From PALSA-505 sp035308365 (lineage in GTDB: Bacteria; Actinomycetota; Actinomycetes; Streptosporangiales; Streptosporangiaceae), in the NCBI GenBank assembly GCA_035308365.1, contig DATGGU010000132.1, positions 3,925 to 67,924 of the forward strand: 64,000 bases of DNA, read 5' to 3'. Positions 9,135 through 18,160 of this stretch are shown piece after piece. Both the position numbers and the translations under genes were made by a program. How positions within the stretch are numbered: position 1 is the stretch's first letter; every line of letters begins with the position of its first letter. The notes beneath the pieces are model-generated. The model did no database searches and was not told where the DNA came from. It worked only from the letters and a program-made list of their open reading frames with translations.

Positions 9135-9507
9135 AGACGATCTACCGTACATTGCCTGACACCGCCTTCTTCACCACGATGCGGATCAACCAGGCCTCGC
9201 TCGACCTGCAGAACCAGTTTGGCGTGGCCGACGACGTCAACGGCCTGGAACGGTTCCTGACCGCCACCCGGCGGCAGAACTTCCTCATCCCACCTCGCAG
9301 GCACCGCGCCTTCCCACTCGCCGAGTTCACCTCACCGGGAGCCCGGCAGCCGGCCGGGCTCGCATACCCGCTGGGCTGGGACGGGTCACTCTCCCCCGGC
9401 AACGGCCGGCCGGCCCTGGCCCGGCGGTTCCCCCTCCGTAATGAAGAAGACAGCCAGTAACCGGCCACGGCGGCCGGCGGGCAGATTATCCCGGCCGAGG
9501 CAGGCCC
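9135..9507. other. Interval with no convincing gene
   Basis: A 102-codon plus-strand frame (9152-9460, TTG start) exists. It has no ribosome-binding site, no recognisable domain and a Pro/Arg-rich end typical of chance GC-rich frames, so I do not call it. The interval is probably the regulatory spacer between the GntR gene and the operon, or holds a decayed gene. Confidence 0.4.
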
Positions 9508-9555
9508 TTGACATCGCCATGGTTTGACCTGCAAATGGTCTCTTATCAGACCATT
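9508..9555 (+). promoter_or_regulatory. Promoter and FadR-like operator of the amine operon
   Basis: A TTGACA box at 9508-9513 is followed 17 nt later by GCAAAT as a possible -10. Overlapping and just downstream is the dyad AATGGTCT-CTTATC-AGACCATT (9534-9555). Its TGGT...ACCA half-sites fit the general FadR-subfamily operator pattern, and a further TGGTTTGACC lies at about 9520. An AGGAGG ribosome-binding site begins immediately after. Repressor binding here would block RNA polymerase. Confidence 0.6.
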
Positions 9556-9566
9556 AGGAGGTCGCC

Positions 9567-11096
9567 GTGGCAGTGAACGAGCAAGCCGCCGGGACGCCCA
9601 CCGACGACGAGCAGCGCCTGCATGAGCTCGGCTATGCGCAGGAGTTGCGCAGGCGGATGTCCGGCTTCTCGAACTTCGCCGTGTCGTTCACGATCATCTC
9701 GATCCTGTCCGGCTGCCTCACCCTGTACGGCTACGGGATGGGCACCGGCGGGCCCGCCATCATCACCTGGGGATGGCCCATTGTCGGCATCATGACGCTG
9801 ATGGTGGGGCTGGCGATGGCCGAGGTCTGCTCCAGCTTCCCCACCGCAGGCGGCCTGTACTACTGGTCGGCCAAGCTGGCCAGGCGCAACGGGCCGGCCT
9901 GGTCCTGGTTCACCGGCTGGTTCAACTTCCTCGGCCAGGTGGCGGTCACCGCCGGGATCGACTTCGGTGCCGCGTTCTTCATCAACGCGCTGCTGAACCT
10001 GCAGTTCGGCACGCCCACCTACCACTGGGTCACGATCCTGATCTTCGCCGCCGTGCTGCTGGTCCACGGCCTGCTGAACCAGTTCGGCATCCGGCTGGTC
10101 GCGCTGCTGAACGACATCAGCGTCTGGTGGCACATCCTCGGCGTGCTGATCATCGTCAGCGTGCTGGCCTTCGTGCCGTCCCACCACGCCTCGGCCAGCT
10201 ACGTGTTCACCTCCACCTTCAACGTCACCGGCTGGCACAGCACCTTCTACGTGCTGCTGCTCGGCCTGCTGCTGGCGCAGTACACCTTCACCGGGTACGA
10301 CGCCTCGGCGCACATGACCGAGGAAACCCACAACGCCGCGCGCAGCGGCCCGCGCGGCATCGTGATGTCGATTCTGGTCTCGCTGTTCGCCGGCTGGCTG
10401 CTGCTGATCGGGATCACGTTCGCCATCCAGAAGAGCCACTACGCCACCTACCTGGGTGCGCTCGTGCCACCAGCGCAGGTGTTCGCCACCGCGATCGGGA
10501 ACACCGGGGCGAAGCTGCTGCTGCTCGTCGCGATCGGCGCGCAGCTCTTCTGCGGGATGTCCTCGGTCACCGCCAACTCGCGGATGATCTACGCGTTCTC
10601 CCGGGACGGCGCGCTGCCCGGCTCGGCCTTCTGGCACCGGGTGAACAAGCGGACCAGGACGCCGACCAACGCGATCTGGCTCGCCGCGGCGGGCGCGCTG
10701 ATCCTCGGCCTGCCCTACCTGTGGAACAGCGCCGCCTACGCCGCGGTCACCTCGATCGCCACGATCGGGCTGTACATCGCCTACGTGTCGCCGACGTTCC
10801 TGCGGCTGCGTCAGGGCGCGGACTTCAAGCGCGGTCCCTGGCACCTGGGCCGGTGGAGTTACCCGGTCGGCATCATCGCGGTGACCTGGGTGGTGTTCAT
10901 CACCATCTTGTTCATGCTGCCGACGGCCAGCCCGATCCACTGGTCGAACTTCAACTACACCGTGGTCGCGGTGGCGGTCGTGCTCGGGTTCGCCGGCGTC
11001 TGGTGGCTGATCTCGGCGCACAACTGGTTCACCGGGCCGAGGGTCCAGGGCAGCCCCGAGGAACTGGCCGCGATCGAGCGTGAGCTGGCAGGCTGA
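9567..11096 (+). CDS. APC-family amino acid/amine permease
   Basis: The 509-aa protein has about 12 hydrophobic helices. It opens with the soluble LHELGYAQELRRRMSGFSNF and then SFTIISILSGCLTLYGYGMG, typical of the amino acid-polyamine-organocation (AAT/GABA-permease-like) family, with GGLYYWSAKLA after helix 2. GTG start with AGGAGG 5 nt upstream. It is the first gene of the operon and overlaps the next gene by one base (TGATG). Together with the GlnA-like ligase and gamma-glutamyl hydrolase this suggests import of an amine such as a polyamine, ethanolamine or GABA. The exact substrate cannot be read from sequence. Confidence 0.93.
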   Translation: MAVNEQAAGTPTDDEQRLHELGYAQELRRRMSGFSNFAVSFTIISILSGCLTLYGYGMGTGGPAIITWGWPIVGIMTLMVGLAMAEVCSSFPTAGGLYYWSAKLARRNGPAWSWFTGWFNFLGQVAVTAGIDFGAAFFINALLNLQFGTPTYHWVTILIFAAVLLVHGLLNQFGIRLVALLNDISVWWHILGVLIIVSVLAFVPSHHASASYVFTSTFNVTGWHSTFYVLLLGLLLAQYTFTGYDASAHMTEETHNAARSGPRGIVMSILVSLFAGWLLLIGITFAIQKSHYATYLGALVPPAQVFATAIGNTGAKLLLLVAIGAQLFCGMSSVTANSRMIYAFSRDGALPGSAFWHRVNKRTRTPTNAIWLAAAGALILGLPYLWNSAAYAAVTSIATIGLYIAYVSPTFLRLRQGADFKRGPWHLGRWSYPVGIIAVTWVVFITILFMLPTASPIHWSNFNYTVVAVAVVLGFAGVWWLISAHNWFTGPRVQGSPEELAAIERELAG

Positions 11097-12454
11097 TGCG
11101 GCGGGGCATGCTCAGCCTGGAGCAACTGCGGGCCGAGGCGAGTGCGGACAGGATCGACACCGTCCTGATCGTCTTCACCGACATGCAGGGAAGGCTGGCC
11201 GGCAAGCGGCTGTCCGCCGAGTTCTTCCTCGACGAGGTGGCCGGGAAGCACTCGGAGGGCTGTAACTACCTGCTCGCGGTGGATGTGGACATGAACACCG
11301 TCAGCGGGTACGCGATGTCCTCCTGGGAGCGCGGCTACGGTGACTTCAGCCTGGTGCCCGACATGAGCACGCTGCGCCGGATCCCCTGGCAGCCGGCCAC
11401 CGCCCTGGTGGTGGCCGACCTGGCCTGGGAGGACGGCAGCCCGGTCGTGGCCGCACCGCGGCAGATCCTGGCGGCGCAGGTTCAGCGGCTGGCCGAGCGC
11501 GGGTGGATGGCGCTGGCCGGCACCGAGCTGGAGTTCCTGGTGTTCCGGGACAGCTACGAGGAGGCACACGGCAAGCGCTACCGCGGCCTGACCCCGGCGA
11601 ACCAGTACAACGTCGACTACTCGATCCTTGGCACCGCCCGGATCGAGCCGCTGCTGCGCCGGATTCGCAACGGGATGGCCGGGGCCGGCATGTACGTCGA
11701 ATCGGCCAAGGGCGAGTGCAACCTCGGCCAGCACGAGATCGCCTTCCGTTACGCCGACGTCCTCACCACCTGCGACAACCACTCGCTTTACAAGACCGGG
11801 GCGAAGGAGATCGCGGCCCAGGAGGGCATGAGCATCACGTTCATGGCCAAGCCCAACGAGCGGGAGGGCAACTCCTGCCACATCCATCTGTCGCTGCGCT
11901 CCGCCGACGGCGCCGCGCTGATGGCCGGCGACCGCCCGCACGGGCTGTCCGAGCTGGGCGAGCACTTCCTGGCCGGCCAGCTCGCCGCGCTGCGCGAGCT
12001 GACCCTCTGCTACGCGCCCAACGTGAACTCCTACAAGCGCTACCAGCCAGGCAGTTTCGCGCCCACCGCGGTGCGCTGGGGCGTGGACAACCGGACCTGC
12101 GCGCTGCGGCTGGTCGGTCACGGCCTGGGCCTGCGGGTGGAGAACCGGGCGCCGGGCGGCGACGTGAATCCCTATCTCGCGGTCGCCGCGATGATCGCCG
12201 CAGGCCTGGACGGCATCGACCGCCAGCTTTCGCTGGAGCCGGCCTTCACCGGCAACGCCTACACCGACACCGGCCCGCGGCTGCCGTCCGGCCTGGCCGA
12301 TGCGCTGGAGCTGTGGCAGAAGAGCGACCTGGCCGCCGCGGCGTTCGGCACCGACGTGGTCGGCCACTACGCCAACTACGCCAGAACCGAGCTGGCCGCC
12401 TTCGACGCGGCGGTGACCGACTGGGAGCTGTTGCGCGGCTTCGAGCGGCTGTGA
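11096..12454 (+). CDS. Glutamine synthetase-like gamma-glutamyl-amine ligase (GlnA3/GlnA4/PuuA type)
   Basis: The 452-aa protein is shorter than housekeeping GlnA and lacks its C-terminal adenylylation region. Family signatures are present but modified: FTDMQGRLAGKR near the N-terminus, the Glu pair in GTELEF, ESAKGECNLGQHEI in place of the usual N-A-x-x-GPGQ.E, GNSCHIHLSL, RWGVDNRTCALR and RVENRAPGGDVNPYL. Such proteins attach glutamate to polyamines or monoamines as the first catabolic step. The context (permease, aldehyde dehydrogenase, gamma-glutamyl hydrolase) supports this over glutamine synthesis. Whether the amine is putrescine-like or ethanolamine-like is open. Confidence 0.9.
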   Translation: MRRGMLSLEQLRAEASADRIDTVLIVFTDMQGRLAGKRLSAEFFLDEVAGKHSEGCNYLLAVDVDMNTVSGYAMSSWERGYGDFSLVPDMSTLRRIPWQPATALVVADLAWEDGSPVVAAPRQILAAQVQRLAERGWMALAGTELEFLVFRDSYEEAHGKRYRGLTPANQYNVDYSILGTARIEPLLRRIRNGMAGAGMYVESAKGECNLGQHEIAFRYADVLTTCDNHSLYKTGAKEIAAQEGMSITFMAKPNEREGNSCHIHLSLRSADGAALMAGDRPHGLSELGEHFLAGQLAALRELTLCYAPNVNSYKRYQPGSFAPTAVRWGVDNRTCALRLVGHGLGLRVENRAPGGDVNPYLAVAAMIAAGLDGIDRQLSLEPAFTGNAYTDTGPRLPSGLADALELWQKSDLAAAAFGTDVVGHYANYARTELAAFDAAVTDWELLRGFERL

Positions 12455-12484
12455 GGTACCGGAAACCGGCACTGACGGGAGCGG

Positions 12485-13855
12485 ATGCGCATGCCTGATC
12501 TCACCGTGCTCAACCCGGCCACCGAGCAGGTGGTCGCCACGGTCGCGGCGGCCACCGCGCAGGAGGCGGACGAGGCGGTGGCACGCGCCGTCGCGGCGCA
12601 GCCATCCTGGCGGGCGATCAGCCCGGGCGACCGGGCCAGGCTGCTGCGCGGCTTCGCCGACACGGTGGACGCCCACGCGGAGGAACTGGCCGGGCTCGAG
12701 ATCGCGAACTCGGGGCACCCGGTGGGCCAGGCCCGCTGGGAGGCCGGGCACGTCGCCGACGTGCTGCGCTATTATTCGGCGGCGCCTGAGCGGCTCTGCG
12801 GCCGGCAGATCCCGGTGGCTGGCGGGCTCGACGTGACCTTCCTCGAACCCGTCGGGGTGGTCGGGCTGATCGTGCCGTGGAACTTCCCGATGCCGATTCT
12901 CGCCTGGGGGCTGGCGCCGGCGCTGGCCGCGGGCAATCCGGTCATCGCCAAGCCCGCCGAGCTCACTCCGCTGACCGCGCTGCGCATCGCCGAGCTGGCG
13001 CTGGACGCCGGGCTGCCCGAGGGCGTGTTCCAGGTGCTGCCGGGCAAGGGCAGTGTGGTCGGCCGGCGCCTGGTCGAGCACCGGTGCGTACGGAAGATCG
13101 TGTTCACCGGATCCACGGCCACGGGCCGCGAGGTGATGGCCGGCTGCGCAGCCGGAGTCAAGCGGCTGACGCTGGAGCTGGGCGGCAAGAGCGCCAACAT
13201 CGTGTTCGCCGACGCGCGGCTCGACCGGGCCGCGGCGACCGCGCCGCAGGCCGTCTTCGACAACGCCGGCCAGGACTGCTGCGCCCGGTCAAGGATTCTG
13301 GTGCAGCGCCCGGTGTTCGACACCTTCCTGGAACTTCTGGAACCCGCGGTGACGTCGATCCGGGTCGGCGACCCGGCCGACCCGGACACGGTGATGGGCC
13401 CGCTCATCTCGGCCGGTCACCGGGCCAAGGTCGCCTCCTACGTGCCGGACGGCGCGCCGGTCGCGGTGCGCGGGTCCGCGCCCGGAGGGCCGGGCTTCTG
13501 GTTCCCGCCCACGGTGCTGGCCCCGGTGGGCCGGGAGGACCCGGCGTTCACCGAGGAAGTGTTCGGCCCGGTCGTCACCGTCGTGCCGTTCGAGGATGAG
13601 GCCGAGGCGATCGCGATCGCCAACGACACCGACTACGGCCTGTCCGGATCCATCTGGACACAGGATGTGGGCCGGGCGCTGCGCGTCGCCCGGGCGGTGG
13701 AGTCGGGCAACCTGTCGGTGAACTCACACTCCTCGGTGCGTTACTGGACGCCGTTCGGCGGCTTCAAGCAGTCCGGGCTGGGCCGCGAGCTCGGGCCGGA
13801 CGCGCTGGATGCCTTTACCGAGACCAAGAACGTCTTCATCGCTACGGAGGACTGA
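12485..13855 (+). CDS. NAD(P)+-dependent aldehyde dehydrogenase
   Basis: The 456-aa protein (slightly short for the family) has PWNFPMPILAWGLAPALAAG, cofactor-binding FTGSTATGREV, the general-base Glu in LELGGKSANIVF, and the catalytic Cys region NAGQDCCARSRILV. It ends with PFGGFKQSGLGRELG. It probably oxidises the gamma-glutamylated aminoaldehyde formed in this pathway. No amine oxidase or aminotransferase is in the operon to make that aldehyde, so that step must be encoded elsewhere. ATG 12491 has better spacing (9 nt) from GGGAG and may be the true start. The SDR gene follows after 5 nt. Confidence 0.93.
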   Translation: MRMPDLTVLNPATEQVVATVAAATAQEADEAVARAVAAQPSWRAISPGDRARLLRGFADTVDAHAEELAGLEIANSGHPVGQARWEAGHVADVLRYYSAAPERLCGRQIPVAGGLDVTFLEPVGVVGLIVPWNFPMPILAWGLAPALAAGNPVIAKPAELTPLTALRIAELALDAGLPEGVFQVLPGKGSVVGRRLVEHRCVRKIVFTGSTATGREVMAGCAAGVKRLTLELGGKSANIVFADARLDRAAATAPQAVFDNAGQDCCARSRILVQRPVFDTFLELLEPAVTSIRVGDPADPDTVMGPLISAGHRAKVASYVPDGAPVAVRGSAPGGPGFWFPPTVLAPVGREDPAFTEEVFGPVVTVVPFEDEAEAIAIANDTDYGLSGSIWTQDVGRALRVARAVESGNLSVNSHSSVRYWTPFGGFKQSGLGRELGPDALDAFTETKNVFIATED

Positions 13856-13860
13856 GGCAG

Positions 13861-14625
13861 ATGCAGGGCCTAGCCGGCCGGGTCGCGGTCATCACCGGTG
13901 CTGGTAGCGGGATCGGCCTGGCCAGCGCCATGCGCCTGGCCGCCGAGGGCGCCCGGATCGTCGCCGTGGACGTGGACGAGACCGCCGGGAAGCAGGCCGC
14001 CGACGAGACCGGTGGCCTGTTCGTCCGGGGCGACGTGTCCGTCGAGGACGACGTGCGGCGGATCTACCAGACCGCCCACGAGGCCTACGGCAGCGTGGAC
14101 ATCGCCTTCAACAACGCCGGCATCTCGCCGCCCGACGACGACTCGATCCTGACCACCGGCCTGGATGCCTGGCACCGGGTGCAGCAGGTCAACCTCACCT
14201 CGGTGTACCTGTGCTGCAAGCACGCAATCGGCTACATGCGGCGGCAGGGCAGGGGATCGGTGATCAACACCGCGTCGTTCGTCGCGGTGCTCGGCTCGGC
14301 CACGTCGCAGATCTCCTACACCGCCTCCAAGGGCGGCGTGCTCGCGCTCAGCCGCGAACTCGGCGTCCAGTTCGCCCGCGAGGGCATCCGGGTGAACGCG
14401 CTGTGCCCGGGACCGGTGAACACGCCGCTGCTGCGAGAACTGTTCGCCAAGGACCCGGAGCGGGCGGCCCGGCGGCTGGTGCACGTGCCCATGGGCCGGT
14501 TCGCCGAGGCCGGGGAAATCGCCGCCGCGGTCGCGTTCCTGGCCAGCGACGATTCCTCGTTCATCACCGCATCCACCTTCCTGGTCGATGGTGGTATCTC
14601 ATCCGCTTACGTCACCCCGCTGTAA
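13861..14625 (+). CDS. Short-chain dehydrogenase/reductase
   Basis: The 254-aa classical SDR has TGAGSGIG cofactor loop (about 13-20), D after the second strand (AVDVDE, suggesting NAD(H)), NNAG, the catalytic Ser in NTASF, and YTASK (Tyr/Lys). The C-terminus PGPVNTPLL and FLVDGG fits 3-oxoacyl-reductase-like members. It is embedded in the amine operon and may act on a hydroxylated amine or its alcohol/aldehyde product. That role is inference from position only. Confidence 0.92.
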   Translation: MQGLAGRVAVITGAGSGIGLASAMRLAAEGARIVAVDVDETAGKQAADETGGLFVRGDVSVEDDVRRIYQTAHEAYGSVDIAFNNAGISPPDDDSILTTGLDAWHRVQQVNLTSVYLCCKHAIGYMRRQGRGSVINTASFVAVLGSATSQISYTASKGGVLALSRELGVQFAREGIRVNALCPGPVNTPLLRELFAKDPERAARRLVHVPMGRFAEAGEIAAAVAFLASDDSSFITASTFLVDGGISSAYVTPL

Positions 14626-14642
14626 GCGCACGGGTAGCCTCG

Positions 14643-15419
14643 ATGGTCGTGACGACTGAGACGGTTGCCGTAGGGCGAGGTTCGGGCCGGTCAAGCGCGG
14701 ACACTCGTCCCGTCATCGGGATCAGCACGTACTCCGAGCAGGCGAAGTGGGGATCCTGGGACACCCGGGCGCTGCTGGTGCCGCGCCGGTATGCCGATCA
14801 GGTCGCCGCGGCCGGTGGCATCCCGGTGCTGCTGCCCCCGTTCCCCGGGATCGAGCAGGCGACGCGGCGGCTGGACGGGCTGGTGCTGGCCGGCGGCGGT
14901 GACATCGACCCGGCGGAGTTCGGCGCGCAGCCGCACCCGCGGACCGGCGCTGTGCGGCCCGACCGGGACGCGGCCGAGTTCGCGCTGGTGACGGCGGCGC
15001 TGGCCAGCGGGCTGCCGCTGCTTGGCATCTGCCGCGGGCTGCAGGTGCTCAACGTGGCCCTCGGCGGCACGCTGCACCAGCATCTGCCCGAACTGGTCGG
15101 CCACGAGGAACATTCGCCGCTGCCGGGCGGCTACGGGTCGCACCAGGTCCGGGTCGCCCCGGGCAGCCGCCTGGCCGGTGTGCTGGGGGACGGCAGGTTC
15201 GCCGTGCCCACCCACCACCACCAGGCGATCGACCGCCTCGGCCGGGACCTGGTCGCCACCGCCTGGACCGACGACGGCGTGATCGAGGCCGTCGAGTCCG
15301 GCCGCGAGGATGACGCGTTCCTGCTGGCCGTGCAGTGGCACCCGGAGGCCGGGGACGACCCGCGACTGTTCCACGCGCTGATCGCCGCCGCGAAGTCGTT
15401 GGCGGGGGCGGCAGCCTGA
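14643..15419 (+). CDS. Gamma-glutamyl-gamma-aminobutyrate hydrolase-like class I amidotransferase (PuuD-like)
   Basis: The 258-aa protein opens with PVIGISTYSEQAKWGSWDTR. It has LAGGGDIDPAEFGA, the nucleophile elbow GICRGLQVLN (Cys), the GGTLHQHLP segment, and the His-Glu pair in VQWHPEAGDD. This is the peptidase C26 pattern that removes glutamate from gamma-glutamyl products, the final step of the PuuABCD-type pathway. A TAGCCT box at 14635-14640 lies 8 nt before an in-frame GTG at 14649, so an extra leaderless start is possible besides readthrough from the operon. Confidence 0.92.
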   Translation: MVVTTETVAVGRGSGRSSADTRPVIGISTYSEQAKWGSWDTRALLVPRRYADQVAAAGGIPVLLPPFPGIEQATRRLDGLVLAGGGDIDPAEFGAQPHPRTGAVRPDRDAAEFALVTAALASGLPLLGICRGLQVLNVALGGTLHQHLPELVGHEEHSPLPGGYGSHQVRVAPGSRLAGVLGDGRFAVPTHHHQAIDRLGRDLVATAWTDDGVIEAVESGREDDAFLLAVQWHPEAGDDPRLFHALIAAAKSLAGAAA

Positions 15420-15450
15420 CGTGGGCATACCCGACCCTAGACTCGGCCCT

Positions 15451-16377
15451 GTGAGCAGTTCCCCGGCGGTCGTGGTCACCGGCCTGGTCAAGCGCTACGG
15501 CGGCGCGACCGCGGTGGATGGGCTGACGCTGGCCGCCGGCCGGGCGAAGGTCACCGCCCTGCTCGGCCCGAACGGCGCCGGCAAGACGACCACCGTCGAG
15601 ATCTGCGAAGGTTACCGGCGGGCGGACGCGGGAACGGTCCGGGTACTCGGCCTTGATCCGGCCCGCGACGTCCGTGAGCTGCGGCCCAGGGTCGGCGTCA
15701 TGCTCCAGGAAGGCGGCCTGCCGCTCGCCGTCCGGGCCGGTGATTACCTGCGGCTGATGGCGAGCTTCCACGCGAACCCGCTCGGCCCGGCGGCGCTGCT
15801 CGACCGGCTCGGGCTCACCGGCTGCGCCCGCACCACATGCCGGCGGCTGTCCGGTGGCCAGCAGCAGCGGCTCTCGCTCGCCGCGGCCATCATCGGCCGA
15901 CCCGAGCTCGTCTTCCTGGACGAGCCCACGGCCGGCCTGGACCCGCAGGCACGGCACGCCACCTGGGAGCTGATCGAGGAGCTGCGCCGCGCCGGTGTCA
16001 GCGTGATCCTCACCACACACTTCATGGAGGAAGCCGAGCGGCTGGCGGACACCGTGGCCATCGTCGACCACGGCAGGCTGGTCGCGGAGGGCAGCCCGGC
16101 CGAGCTGACCGGCACCGACGGCCAGCTCAGGTTCCGCGCCCAGCCCGGGCTGAACACCGACAGCCTGCTCGCCGCGCTGCCCGGCGGCACGGCGGCCAAG
16201 GAATCGCCCGAGGGGTACTACATCATCGAGGTGCAGGGCAGGGTGGACCCCCAGCTGCTCGCCTCGGTCACCGCCTGGTGCGCCGAGCACGGCGTGCTGG
16301 CCAAGGATCTGCGGGTGGAAAGCCGCACCCTGGAGGACGTCTTCCTCGAGCTGACCGGCAGGGATCTGCGCTCATGA
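15451..16377 (+). CDS. ABC exporter ATP-binding subunit
   Basis: The 308-aa protein has Walker A GPNGAGKTTT (about residue 40), signature LSGGQQQRLSLA, Walker B LVFLDEPTAGLDP and switch His in TTHFMEE. The C-terminal extension TLEDVFLELTGRDLR is typical of drug/ABC-2 exporters (DrrA-like). I start at GTG 15451 because TAGACT (15438-15443) lies exactly 7 nt before it, the hallmark of leaderless actinobacterial transcripts; GTG 15421 is the only longer option. It overlaps the permease gene by 4 nt (ATGA). The position next to ctaA recalls the ABC genes near ctaA in mycobacteria. Confidence 0.92.
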   Translation: MSSSPAVVVTGLVKRYGGATAVDGLTLAAGRAKVTALLGPNGAGKTTTVEICEGYRRADAGTVRVLGLDPARDVRELRPRVGVMLQEGGLPLAVRAGDYLRLMASFHANPLGPAALLDRLGLTGCARTTCRRLSGGQQQRLSLAAAIIGRPELVFLDEPTAGLDPQARHATWELIEELRRAGVSVILTTHFMEEAERLADTVAIVDHGRLVAEGSPAELTGTDGQLRFRAQPGLNTDSLLAALPGGTAAKESPEGYYIIEVQGRVDPQLLASVTAWCAEHGVLAKDLRVESRTLEDVFLELTGRDLRS

Positions 16378-17195
16378 CTTCACCGGCCGCCGGGCTGGCC
16401 CCGGACGCCTCCGGGGCGGCCTCGCCCTTCTCCCCCGCGCCCGGCGCGGCCCCCTTCCCGCGCATGGTCGCGGCGCAGGCCATCATGGAAGCCAGGACGC
16501 TGCTGCGCAACGGCGAGCAACTGCTGCTCGTCCTGATCATCCCGGTGCTGCTGCTCGTCGCGTTCAGCCTGGAGTCGTTCACCAGCATCGGCCGGGCCCG
16601 GCCCGGCCGGGTCGACTTCCTGGTGCCGGGCATCATCGCACTGGCCATCATGTCCACGGCGTTCACCAGCCAGGCCATCGCCACCGGCTTCGAGCGGCGC
16701 TACGGCGTGCTGAAGCGGCTCGGCGCCACGCCGCTGTCGCGGGCCGGGCTGATCGCCGCCAAGACCGTCACGGTGATCGGGGTCGAACTGCTGCAGGCGG
16801 TCATCATCATCGGCGTCGGCCTGGCCCTCGGCTGGCGGCCACATGCCACGGCTGCGGCCGCCGTCTGGGCGATCGTGCTGGCGGCCGCGGGAACGGCGGC
16901 GTTCAGCGGCCTGGCCCTGCTGATGGCGGGCACGTTGCGCGCCGAGGCCACCCTCGCCGCCGCCAATCTGGTCTACCTGGTGCTGCTGGGCCTGGGCGGG
17001 GTGCTGTTCCGGCTGACCCAGTTCCCGGCCGCGGCGCGCGGCCCGCTCAAGCTGCTGCCGTCCGGCGCGCTGTCCGACGGGCTGCACAGCCTGCTGCAGC
17101 ACCACGGTGGGCCACCCGGTGCCGACCTCGCCGTGCTGGCCGTCTGGGCCGCGGTGGGCATCGCGCTCGCCGCCCGCACGTTCCGCTGGGATTGA
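16374..17195 (+). CDS. ABC-2 type exporter permease subunit
   Basis: The 273-aa protein begins with a Pro/Ala-rich cytoplasmic segment, then about six transmembrane helices starting with LLLVLIIPVLLLVAFSLESF. It has the ABC-2 elements FLVPGIIALAIMSTAFTSQA and GFERRYGVLKRLGATPLSR. The ATG overlaps the ATPase stop. It pairs with the upstream ATPase as an exporter of unknown substrate. A lipid, drug or heme-related substrate cannot be distinguished here. Confidence 0.92.
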   Translation: MTSPAAGLAPDASGAASPFSPAPGAAPFPRMVAAQAIMEARTLLRNGEQLLLVLIIPVLLLVAFSLESFTSIGRARPGRVDFLVPGIIALAIMSTAFTSQAIATGFERRYGVLKRLGATPLSRAGLIAAKTVTVIGVELLQAVIIIGVGLALGWRPHATAAAAVWAIVLAAAGTAAFSGLALLMAGTLRAEATLAAANLVYLVLLGLGGVLFRLTQFPAAARGPLKLLPSGALSDGLHSLLQHHGGPPGADLAVLAVWAAVGIALAARTFRWD

Positions 17196-18106
17196 GAGCA
17201 CCCGCCCCGCTGCTGGCGGCGACCGCGATCATCTCGCTGCAGTTCGGCGCCGGGCTGGCCGGACGGCTGTTTACCCAGGTGCCGCCTGCCGCGGTGACCG
17301 GGCTGCGGATGTGGTCGGCCGCCGTGCTGCTCGCCCTGCTCGGCGCGCGCGGCCTGCGAGCCGCGCTGACCGGGCGTGGTTGCGGCCAAGAAGGCATCAC
17401 CGGCCGGGACTGGCTGGTGGCGGCCTCATTTGGGCTGGCGCTGGCCGCCATGAACTTCTCGGTCTACCAGGCCATCGCCCGGATACCGCTCGGGATCGCG
17501 GTCACCATCGAGTTTCTCGGCCCGCTGGCCGTCGCCGTGGCCATGTCGCGGCGGCTCAGCGACCTGCTGTGGGTGATCCTGGCGCTGGCCGGGGTGGTGC
17601 TGCTGGGCCGTGGCGGCCCTGGGCTGGCCCACGGCGGCCTCGCCCATGGCCATGGAGCGGCGCTGGCCGGTGTTCTGTTCGCCCTGGTCTCGGCCGCCTG
17701 CTGGGCCGCCTACATCGTGCTGAGCGCGGCCACCGGGAAGCGGTTCGCAGGACCCTCGGGCCTGGTCATCGCCATGGTCTTCGGAGCTGTCCTGACCACA
17801 CCGGCCGCGGTGACCAGCGCAGGCGCCGCGCTGCTGCGGCCCGGCGTTCTCGCTGCCGGTGCCGCCATCGGGCTGATGTCCTCGGCGATTCCCTACTGGC
17901 TGGAGCTTGAGACACTGCGCCGGGTCCCGGCCAGGGTGTTCGGCATCTGGATGAGCCTGCAGCCGGCCGGTGCGGCCCTGGCCGGGCTGGTCATGCTGGG
18001 CGAGGTCCTCGCCCCCTGGAAGTGGCTGGGCATCGGGCTCGTGATGGCCGCCTCGGCGGGCGCGGCCGCCACCGCGCGGCCCGTCCACCCCGTCCCCGAC
18101 GCCTAG
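17192..18106 (+). CDS. EamA/RhtA-family exporter
   Basis: The 304-aa protein has ten predicted helices in two EamA repeats. Features include LQFGAGLAGRLFTQVPPA, MNFSVYQAIARIPLGIAVTIEFLGPL-type wording (RhtA-like threonine/homoserine exporter) and SSAIPYWLELETLRRVP in repeat 2. The TTG start overlaps the stop of the ABC permease (TTGA), so it is translationally coupled. A TTG start with no clear ribosome-binding site fits coupling. The substrate is probably an amino acid, by family only. Confidence 0.9.
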   Translation: MRAPAPLLAATAIISLQFGAGLAGRLFTQVPPAAVTGLRMWSAAVLLALLGARGLRAALTGRGCGQEGITGRDWLVAASFGLALAAMNFSVYQAIARIPLGIAVTIEFLGPLAVAVAMSRRLSDLLWVILALAGVVLLGRGGPGLAHGGLAHGHGAALAGVLFALVSAACWAAYIVLSAATGKRFAGPSGLVIAMVFGAVLTTPAAVTSAGAALLRPGVLAAGAAIGLMSSAIPYWLELETLRRVPARVFGIWMSLQPAGAALAGLVMLGEVLAPWKWLGIGLVMAASAGAAATARPVHPVPDA

Positions 18107-18160
18107 CAGGCTGCCGGCCTGCCCACCCGCCAGGTGCTGGATGCTTCTACGATGAAGGGC

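Noticed and set aside
9152..9460. 102-codon TTG-start frame before the permease
   Set aside because: No ribosome-binding site, no domain, Pro/Arg-rich end. Kept as an unexplained interval.
9546..13081. Two long minus-strand frames (491 and 708 codons) opposite the permease, GlnA-like and ALDH genes
   Set aside because: Low-complexity antisense translations of well-supported genes; no ribosome-binding site or family motif.
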